5,596 nt of DNA from an uncultured Eubacteriales bacterium (GTDB taxonomy: Bacteria > Bacillota > Clostridia > UMGS1840): NCBI GenBank assembly GCA_900555525.1, contig USLP01000115.1, positions 1 to 5,596 on the forward strand. Direction: 5' to 3'. The notes under the pieces are model-generated. The model did no database searches, was not told the DNA's origin, and was given only the letters and a program-made list of their open reading frames with translations. Every line of letters starts with the position of its first letter. Position 1 is the first letter of the stretch. Positions 1-4,959 of the stretch are shown piece by piece. Made by a program: the position numbers and the translations under genes.

Positions 1-15
1 TAAATACTGATACAT
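1..15 (-). CDS. Possible start of a further gene downstream of parC (partial, 5 codons)
   Basis: An ATG reads leftwards from 15, giving Met-Tyr-Gln-Tyr-Leu before the window ends. A GAAAGG Shine-Dalgarno-like element lies at 28-33 on the minus strand, 12 nt upstream, which is a slightly long spacing. The 33-bp gap after the parC stop holds no terminator hairpin, so a further co-transcribed gene is plausible. Five codons cannot identify a product, and a chance ATG is quite possible. A second ATG at 26-24 is in another frame and sits too close to the Shine-Dalgarno element. Confidence 0.22.
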
Positions 16-48
16 TTTATATTCATTCCTTTCAAATAAATCACTGTA

Positions 49-2226
49 TTATAAAAGCTTCAGCTGCTTAAATCCCCTGTCCTCTTGCCTGAGCGTACAT
101 CCGCTTAACGGAATTGAACGGGCGGTGTAATATTCGGGTTCTTTGATTTTTGTTTCCGAAAGAAGAGCCGCTTTTTTGATTTTTGCATTTTTGAGCCTCA
201 TGCCCTGAACGCCGAGCGTATCCCTTGAGGATTTCGGGTTTATGAGCGAGGTATTGAAAATAAGCGTTTTATCCTTATCGGAGAACAGAGCCAAGTCAAA
301 ATCTTCTTTAGCTTTTATTATGCGTACCAACGGCGACGCATCGGAAAAAGCATTTATAAGCTTTTTGCGGTTTGTTTTTGTAGCGTACGAAGAAAGCGGA
401 ACCTTTGCAACCTTGCCGTTTTCAAAAACAAACAAGAAAAATCCGCTGTAATCGCCTGCCGTGAAAACATAAAGCGGTTTTTCGTCCTTTTGCATTTCAA
501 GCATTGACGGCAGATATTCTCCGTAGGTCGAAAGCTTTGCGTCGGGTATTTCATGGATTTTTTGTTTATACGCATTATACATATTTGTAAATACTATGAT
601 TTCACCCAGGTTCGTTTCGTCCGTTTCCGTCATGATTTTATCATCATCTTTAAGTTTATGCTCTCCGCCTGCCCGAAGTGAAGTAAGCGGGATTTTCTTT
701 ATATAAAAATGCTTTGTGATAAAGAGCTTTAGGTTGTAATCCTCGATTTTCTGCGACGCGTCAAACTGTTCAACCTCGTTTATATCCATAAAGTCTGTTT
801 TTCTTTCTTTGCCGTATTTTTTCTTTACCTCCCCAAGCTCGTTTATGATGTATTCCTTAACCTTCGTTTCGCTTGCCAAAATATCCCGAATTTCTTCTAT
901 CTCGGCTTTAAGATTTTCTATATCGTTTAATTTTGTTAAAATATAGTTTTTGTTAAGATTACGAAGCTTTATTTCAGCGATAAATTCAGCCTGAATTTCA
1001 TCAATCGAAAAACCGTCCATAAGGTTTGGCACAACAAGCTTGTCGTCCTCGGTATTACGTATAATCGCTATAGCCTTGTCGATATCTAGAAGTATTTTTT
1101 TAAGACCCTCCAAAAGGTGAAGCCTGTCAAGCTTTTTTTGAAGCTGATAATTAAGTTTTCTTTTAACACAGCCTATTCTGAATTTGCACCACTCGGCAAT
1201 AATTCCGCCGACGCCGTAAACATCGGGTTCTCTGTCGATTATAATGTTGAAGTTACAGCCGAAGCTGTCCTCCAAGGGCGTCATCTTGAAAAGCTTAAGC
1301 ATAAGCTCATCGGGATTTACTCCCTTTTTCAAATCTATTGCTATTTTTAAGCCTTTTTTATCCGTTTCATCTCGAATGTCGGAAATTTCTTTTAATTTAC
1401 CCGCTTTTATAAGTTCCGCAATTTTGTCTATTATCGCTTCTGTTGTTGTGGAGTACGGGATTTCGTATATTTCTATAAGATTTTCTTTTTTCTCATATTT
1501 ATATTTTGAGCGGATTTTAAAGCTTCCCCTGCCTGTAGAGAGTATCTCCTGCATGGTATCCTTGGCGCAGATTACCGTTCCGCCCGTCGGAAAATCGGGA
1601 GCTGTTATTATACTGTATATATCCGCGTCCTCGTCTCTTAAGTATGCTATCGTAGCGTCGCATACCTCGTTTAAGTTAAACGAGCAGATGTTTGACGCCA
1701 TACCTACGGCTATACCCTGGTTTGCTCCCGTAAGAAGCGTCGGGAACGTAACGGGAAGGAGCGTCGGTTCTTTTAAAGTTCCGTCATAGTTGTCGGCAAA
1801 ATCAACGGTATCACTGTCAATATCACGAAAAAGCTCGTTGCAGATAGGCTCAAGCTTAACCTCGGTATAACGTGATGCGGCATATGCCATATCTCTCGAA
1901 TAAACTTTTCCGAAGTTTCCCTTTGACTGTACAAACGGGTGCAAAAGCGCCTCGTTGCCCGTTGTAAGACGTACGAGCGTTTCATAGATTGCCTGGTCGC
2001 CGTGAGGGTTTAATTTCATGGTTTGTCCCACAATGTTTGCGGATTTCGTCAAAGACGAATTTAAAAGTCCCATTTTGTACATTGTGTAGAGCAGTTTCCT
2101 GTGCGACGGCTTAAGCCCGTCAATTTCGGGAATGGCACGTGAAATTATAACGCTCATGGCATACGGCATATAATTCGTTTTTAATGTTGTTGTTATAAGT
2201 TGCTCGGTATAATTCAAAAAATTCAC
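49..2226 (-). CDS. parC: Type IIA DNA topoisomerase, GyrA/ParC-type DNA-cleaving subunit (topoisomerase IV-like)
   Basis: This is the DNA-cutting and rejoining subunit of a type IIA topoisomerase; it acts on the chromosome with the ATPase subunit encoded just upstream. The frame is intact at 725 codons. The winged-helix/breakage core fills roughly residues 15-490. The active site is R119-Y120 in an AASRYTE context, where the Tyr forms the transient 5'-phosphotyrosyl link. The N-terminal motif around P40-R43 is PEIDGLKPSHRK, one residue shorter than the usual PDVRDGLKP form. The DNA-bending Ile is I172 in GIAVGMASN. The helix-4 quinolone region is H75-GDQAIYE, with Gln78 where Ser or Thr is usual and Glu82 as the acidic partner. 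The C-terminal part (about 500-690) is a short beta-pinwheel of perhaps three blades; the GyrA-box position reads LRAGGEH (517-523) and not QRRGGKG. The start is uncertain: the GTG at 2226 is only 1 nt from GGAG (2228-2231), whereas the TTG at 2217 is 10 nt from it and would give 722 residues. The family is certain; the parC name, as against gyrA, is inferred from the missing box and the location. Confidence 0.93.
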   Translation of the reverse strand: MNFLNYTEQLITTTLKTNYMPYAMSVIISRAIPEIDGLKPSHRKLLYTMYKMGLLNSSLTKSANIVGQTMKLNPHGDQAIYETLVRLTTGNEALLHPFVQSKGNFGKVYSRDMAYAASRYTEVKLEPICNELFRDIDSDTVDFADNYDGTLKEPTLLPVTFPTLLTGANQGIAVGMASNICSFNLNEVCDATIAYLRDEDADIYSIITAPDFPTGGTVICAKDTMQEILSTGRGSFKIRSKYKYEKKENLIEIYEIPYSTTTEAIIDKIAELIKAGKLKEISDIRDETDKKGLKIAIDLKKGVNPDELMLKLFKMTPLEDSFGCNFNIIIDREPDVYGVGGIIAEWCKFRIGCVKRKLNYQLQKKLDRLHLLEGLKKILLDIDKAIAIIRNTEDDKLVVPNLMDGFSIDEIQAEFIAEIKLRNLNKNYILTKLNDIENLKAEIEEIRDILASETKVKEYIINELGEVKKKYGKERKTDFMDINEVEQFDASQKIEDYNLKLFITKHFYIKKIPLTSLRAGGEHKLKDDDKIMTETDETNLGEIIVFTNMYNAYKQKIHEIPDAKLSTYGEYLPSMLEMQKDEKPLYVFTAGDYSGFFLFVFENGKVAKVPLSSYATKTNRKKLINAFSDASPLVRIIKAKEDFDLALFSDKDKTLIFNTSLINPKSSRDTLGVQGMRLKNAKIKKAALLSETKIKEPEYYTARSIPLSGCTLRQEDRGFKQLKLL

Positions 2227-2227
2227 T

Positions 2228-2231
2228 CTCC
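2228..2231 (-). promoter_or_regulatory. Ribosome binding site of parC, in the parE-parC junction
   Basis: GGAG followed by AG lies inside the 10-bp gap between the parE stop (TGA, 2239-2237) and the GTG at 2226. Spacing to that GTG is 1 nt, too short for normal initiation, while spacing to the TTG at 2217-2215 is 10 nt (8 nt if GGAGAG is counted). No other start codon exists upstream, because the frame is closed by a TAA at 2244-2242. The tight junction suggests that parC translation is coupled to termination on parE. Confidence 0.6.
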
Positions 2232-2236
2232 AATAC

Positions 2237-4228
2237 TCAGCTTAAATCCAAAAATTCAAAGTATGATTTTCCGTAGTTTCTGATGTAGTCTTTTCTGCCC
2301 GTTAAGTTATCGCCCAAAAGCAAGTCGAAAATTTCTTTAGTTTCGGACGCATCTTCGGGCATAACCTTTATAAGACGTCTTGTTTCGGGATTCATCGTAG
2401 TCTGCCACATCATTTCGGGCTGGTTTTCGCCAAGACCCTTTGAACGCTGTATGGAATATTTTTTGCCCTCAAGCTTTGATAAAATTTCGGTTTTTTCACG
2501 CTCGTCATAAGCGAAAAACGTTTCGTTCTTGCAGTTTATTTCAAAAAGCGGAGATTCCGCAATGTAGACCTTGCCTATATCGATAAGCGTAGGGGTCAAG
2601 ATGTAAAGCATGGTAAGCACAAGCGTGCGAATCTGGAAGCCGTCGACATCGGCATCGGTACAGATTATGATTTTATCCCATCTTAATCTGTCCAAATCAA
2701 ACGCTGACATATCCTTTTGGTTTTTAAGTTTGATTTCAACTCCGCATCCCAAAACACGCATTAAATCAACTATAATTTCGGAATTGAAAATCTTATCGTA
2801 TTCCGCTTTTAAGCAGTTTAAAATTTTACCTCTTATCGGCATTATAGCCTGAAAATCCGCATCACGTCCGAGTTTACACGAACCCAAGGCAGAATCGCCC
2901 TCAACGATATAAAGCTCGCGCTTTTTTATATCCTTTGTTCGGCAGTCGACAAACTTCTGAACACGGTTGCTTACGTCAACCGTCTGCGAAAGCTTTTTCT
3001 TTATGTTTACCTTTGCCTTTTCCGCCTGCTCACGGCTTCTCTTATTTACCAAAATCTGTTCCGCTATTTTTTCGGCATATGCTTTGTTCTCTATAAAGTA
3101 GATTTCAAGCTGTTCTTTTAAGAAATCCTGCATTGCCTCCTGAATGAATTTATTCGTAATAGCTTTTTTCGTCTGATTTTCATATGAAGTAACGGTGGAA
3201 AACGAGTTTGAAACGAGAATAAGGCTGTCGAAAACATCATTGTATGTTATTTTGCTTTCATTTTTTAAATATTTGTTGTTCTGCTTCAAATAGTTGTCAA
3301 TTGCATATACAAAAGCATTTTTTACAGCCTTGTCGGGAGAACCGCCGTATTCCAAAAAGCTGGAGTTGTGGTAGTATTCTATCAAATTGACTTCATTGTT
3401 AAAGCAAAATGCAAAGTTCATCTTAACCTTATATTCCGCTTTGTCGTTTCTGTCCTTACCCATACGTTCTGTGCTTATGCTGTAAACGGGTGTAAGCGCT
3501 TTATCGGTGGTAAGCTCAGAAACATAGTCTACAATACCGTTTTTGTATAAAAAACTGTATTCGGTAAATTTTCCGTTTTCGTCCTCATCGCGAAGCAAAA
3601 AAGTTATGCCCGCATTTACGACAGCCTGCTTTTTAAGCGTATTTATAAAATATTCGAGCGGAATATCTATTTCCGTAAAGACATCAAGGTCGGGGCGCCA
3701 TTTTATGACCGTACCCGTTTTTGTTTCGAGCGTTGGTTCTTTATGAAGTCCGCCGATATTTTTCCCTTTTTCAAAATGAAGCGTATATAAAAATCCGTCA
3801 CGCACAACACGCACGTCCATATATTCGCTGGCATACTGCGTAGCGCACGCACCCAATCCGTTAAGACCGAGGCTGTATTCGTAGTTTTCGCCGTCTTGGT
3901 TGTTATATTTTCCGCCTGCATAAAGCTCACAGAATACAAGCTGCCAGTTATACATATCTTCCTTTTGGTTGTAGTCCAAAGGGATACCTCTTCCCTTATC
4001 CTCAACCTCGATTGATTTATCATAAAAACGTGTAACCGTTATTTTACGTCCAAAGCCTTCGCGTGCCTCGTCAATAGAGTTTGAAAGTATCTCAAAAACA
4101 GCGTGTTCACAGCCTGTTATGCCGTCCGAGCCGAATATAACGGCAGGACGAAGCCTAACACGTTCTTCGTCTTTTAATTTGGAAATACTGTCGTTGCCGT
4201 AAAAATCCTTGTTTTCATTTTTCTCCAA
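2237..4228 (-). CDS. parE: Type IIA DNA topoisomerase, GyrB/ParE-type ATPase subunit (topoisomerase IV-like)
   Basis: This is the ATP-binding subunit that closes around DNA and drives strand passage with the ParC-type partner encoded 10 bp downstream. The 663-residue length is normal for the short GyrB/ParE form. The GHKL ATPase domain (about 20-230) shows E46 and N50 in EILSNSIDEA, D77 and R80 in EDKGRGIP, the AGGKY lid (104-108) and the glycine loop SLGLNGLG (119-126). The transducer domain carries Q352 and K354 in ENQTKK. The TOPRIM domain has E443 in VEGDSA, PIRGKILN (464-471) and the metal-binding triad D525/D527/D529 in TDADVDG. The tail motif QRSKGLGEN is at 594-602. All key catalytic residues remain, but several near-invariant neighbours differ: K78 for Asp, N123 for His, L448 for Gly and S596 for Tyr. 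The start is TTG, supported by a strong Shine-Dalgarno site; no in-frame ATG fits the conserved N-terminus better. The type II topoisomerase assignment is certain; ParE rather than GyrB is inferred. Confidence 0.94.
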   Translation of the reverse strand: MEKNENKDFYGNDSISKLKDEERVRLRPAVIFGSDGITGCEHAVFEILSNSIDEAREGFGRKITVTRFYDKSIEVEDKGRGIPLDYNQKEDMYNWQLVFCELYAGGKYNNQDGENYEYSLGLNGLGACATQYASEYMDVRVVRDGFLYTLHFEKGKNIGGLHKEPTLETKTGTVIKWRPDLDVFTEIDIPLEYFINTLKKQAVVNAGITFLLRDEDENGKFTEYSFLYKNGIVDYVSELTTDKALTPVYSISTERMGKDRNDKAEYKVKMNFAFCFNNEVNLIEYYHNSSFLEYGGSPDKAVKNAFVYAIDNYLKQNNKYLKNESKITYNDVFDSLILVSNSFSTVTSYENQTKKAITNKFIQEAMQDFLKEQLEIYFIENKAYAEKIAEQILVNKRSREQAEKAKVNIKKKLSQTVDVSNRVQKFVDCRTKDIKKRELYIVEGDSALGSCKLGRDADFQAIMPIRGKILNCLKAEYDKIFNSEIIVDLMRVLGCGVEIKLKNQKDMSAFDLDRLRWDKIIICTDADVDGFQIRTLVLTMLYILTPTLIDIGKVYIAESPLFEINCKNETFFAYDEREKTEILSKLEGKKYSIQRSKGLGENQPEMMWQTTMNPETRRLIKVMPEDASETKEIFDLLLGDNLTGRKDYIRNYGKSYFEFLDLS

Positions 4229-4235
4229 AAAAGTT

Positions 4236-4241
4236 CACCTC
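4236..4241 (-). promoter_or_regulatory. Ribosome binding site of parE, supporting a TTG start
   Basis: GAGGTG on the minus strand ends 7 nt before the TTG at 4228-4226. This near-ideal site and spacing fixes the unusual TTG as the initiation codon of the ATPase subunit gene. Confidence 0.85.
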
Positions 4242-4270
4242 AATAGCTTTAAATAATTGCATACTTATTT

Positions 4271-4299
4271 ATTATACCATATATTTTCGGATTTTGCAA
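4271..4299 (-). promoter_or_regulatory. Sigma-A-type promoter of the parE-parC genes
   Basis: On the minus strand the -35 is TTGCAA (4294-4299, four of six consensus bases) and the -10 is a perfect TATAAT (4271-4276), separated by exactly 17 bp. A TG one base before the -10 makes it an extended -10 promoter. The expected transcription start is near 4264, giving a leader of about 36 nt to the TTG start. It begins only 11 bp after the regulator's stop codon, so the topoisomerase genes have their own promoter in addition to any read-through. Confidence 0.8.
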
Positions 4300-4311
4300 G
4301 AGAAATTTCTC
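4300..4311. repeat. 12-bp perfect palindrome GAGAAATTTCTC abutting the parE -35 box
   Basis: The palindrome has no central spacer. It directly adjoins the -35 hexamer of the parE promoter and overlaps the first two bases of the minus-strand stop codon of the upstream regulator gene (4312-4310). Its position would suit a small dimeric DNA-binding protein. It is too short, and lacks a loop and a T-run, to be a terminator. A chance palindrome in AT-rich DNA cannot be excluded. Confidence 0.4.
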
Positions 4312-4711
4312 ATTTTTCTCGGCAGTTTTTGCATTTTCCGTAAAAAACGGTTTTAACGCCGTCAACCAAAAAGCCGTGTTCGTCCTCGATATGCTCGTAC
4401 AGCTTCGACAGGCTTTCGCATTTTAAATGTATAAGTCTGCCGCAGGTATCGCAAACCAAATGAAAATGATTGAGACACTCTCCGCCGTCGCTGAAATAAC
4501 GGTAAGCGTACGCTCCGTTTTTATCTATTATTTTTCGTATGCAGCCGATTTCCAAAAGGGATTTCAAATGTCTGTATATCGTCGCTTCGCCGATTGGGCT
4601 GCCGCTTTCACGCAAAAGCTTAATAATGCTTTCGGCGGTGAGATTTTCGTTTTCATGCTCTTTTAAGCATTGAAGCACAAGGCTTTTTTGCTTTGTTTTG
4701 TATATTTTCAT
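4310..4711 (-). CDS. Fur-family metal-dependent transcriptional regulator (subtype open, Zur-like ligand set)
   Basis: This 133-residue protein is a cytoplasmic dimeric DNA-binding metal sensor of the Fur/Zur/PerR family, of typical length. The winged-helix part covers about 1-75, with the recognition-helix signature EATIYRHL (42-49). The C-terminal dimerisation domain holds the structural zinc site C87-x2-C90 and C127-x2-C130. Possible regulatory ligands are D63, C79, H82 and H84; aligned from memory with known Zur proteins, D63, H82 and H84 fall at ligand positions and C79 is two residues off. The PerR/Fur ligands expected near the N-terminal His and after the CxxC are replaced by N23 and H95, so a peroxide sensor or classical iron sensor looks less likely. 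H95, C98, E99, H107 and H112 could form a second site. The ATG start has AAGGAA (4722-4727) 10 nt upstream. It is followed 81 bp later by the topoisomerase genes with no terminator. Family sure; metal inferred. Confidence 0.92.
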   Translation of the reverse strand: MKIYKTKQKSLVLQCLKEHENENLTAESIIKLLRESGSPIGEATIYRHLKSLLEIGCIRKIIDKNGAYAYRYFSDGGECLNHFHLVCDTCGRLIHLKCESLSKLYEHIEDEHGFLVDGVKTVFYGKCKNCREK

Positions 4712-4732
4712 TTTATTACCGTTCCTTCCGTG

Positions 4733-4745
4733 ACGCTTAAAGCGT
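4733..4745. repeat. Inverted repeat ACGCTT-A-AAGCGT in the leader of the Fur-family gene, possible operator
   Basis: The arms are 6 bp, perfect, around a single central base. Extending to 4732-4746 gives a 7-1-7 layout with one G/T mismatch, the same geometry as known Fur-family boxes. It lies at about +5 to +17 of the predicted transcript and 5 nt before the Shine-Dalgarno site. Binding there could block the regulator's own transcription. The GC-containing arms do not match the classical Fur, PerR or Zur box sequences that I know. As RNA it could fold only into a 5-bp stem with a 3-nt loop. Confidence 0.4.
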
Positions 4746-4755
4746 TCATAATGTA

Positions 4756-4784
4756 ATTTTACAGTATATATATCAATTTGTCAA
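4756..4784 (-). promoter_or_regulatory. Sigma-A-type promoter of the Fur-family regulator gene
   Basis: On the minus strand there is a perfect -35 TTGACA (4779-4784), a 17-bp spacer and the -10 TAAAAT (4756-4761, five of six). The expected start is near 4749, giving a leader of about 38 nt that contains the 4733-4745 inverted repeat. It is a near-consensus promoter, so a repressor would be needed to keep expression low. Confidence 0.82.
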
Positions 4785-4867
4785 GAGAATAGAAAAGATT
4801 TTTAAATTTGCTTTTTTAATAATTTTTTTTGGTTTTTATTTTCAAAATATATAAATTCGTTAAAAAA

Positions 4868-4890
4868 TCATTGATATTTAAATTCAATGA
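4868..4890. repeat. Inverted repeat TCATTGA-N9-TCAATGA over the -35 of the nucleotidyltransferase promoter
   Basis: Perfect 7-bp arms at 4868-4874 and 4884-4890 flank a 9-bp AT-only centre. The left arm overlaps the -35 hexamer (4871-4876) and the right arm lies in the promoter spacer. The arm centres are about 16 bp apart, so a dimer would face one side of the helix and cover the RNA polymerase site. This is the layout of a repressor operator; the binding protein is unknown. Confidence 0.4.
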
Positions 4891-4899
4891 GTATATAAT
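4871..4899 (+). promoter_or_regulatory. Sigma-A-type promoter of the nucleotidyltransferase-like gene
   Basis: The -35 is TTGATA (4871-4876, five of six) and the -10 a perfect TATAAT (4894-4899), with a 17-bp spacer. The predicted start is about 4905-4906, giving a leader of about 54 nt. It points away from the regulator's promoter; the two -35 boxes are about 87 bp apart, separated by very AT-rich DNA (4785-4870) in which I see no gene or terminator. Confidence 0.8.
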
Positions 4900-4908
4900 A
4901 ATATGATT

Positions 4909-4926
4909 TAGATTCAGTAAAATCTA
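4909..4926 (+). other. Small hairpin in the leader of the nucleotidyltransferase-like gene
   Basis: TAGATT (4909-4914) and AATCTA (4921-4926) form a perfect 6-bp AT-rich stem with a 6-nt loop, just after the predicted transcript start. It is weak, not followed by a T-run long enough for a terminator, and resembles no riboswitch I recognise. It might protect the 5' end of the message or serve as a DNA operator; it may also be chance. Confidence 0.25.
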
Positions 4927-4945
4927 TTTGGGCGGCTTGGGATAA

Positions 4946-4951
4946 AAGGAG
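4946..4951 (+). promoter_or_regulatory. Ribosome binding site of the nucleotidyltransferase-like gene
   Basis: AAGGAG sits 8 nt before the ATG at 4960-4962, a near-perfect site. Together with the promoter it argues that the frame running off the right edge is a real, translated gene. Confidence 0.85.
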
Positions 4952-4959
4952 ATATTATT

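Noticed and set aside
1244..1789. Plus-strand open frame of 181 codons opposite the cleavage subunit gene
   Set aside because: It lies wholly antisense to the conserved topoisomerase coding sequence, has no recognisable domain, and its composition follows from the complementary strand.
3703..4023. Minus-strand open frame of 106 codons in another frame of the ATPase subunit gene
   Set aside because: It is inside conserved GHKL-domain coding sequence and has no start signal of its own.
4250..4271. Inverted repeat TAAATAA-N8-TTATTTA around the parE transcription start
   Set aside because: Both arms contain only A and T within an AT-rich promoter, so a chance match is likely.
4801..4840. T-runs between the divergent promoters as a possible terminator
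   Set aside because: No GC-containing stem precedes the T-runs on either strand.
4892..4907. PerR/Fur-box-like AT sequence at the nucleotidyltransferase -10
   Set aside because: Only about 10 of 14 positions agree with the PerR box and the match is explained by the TATAAT element and AT richness.
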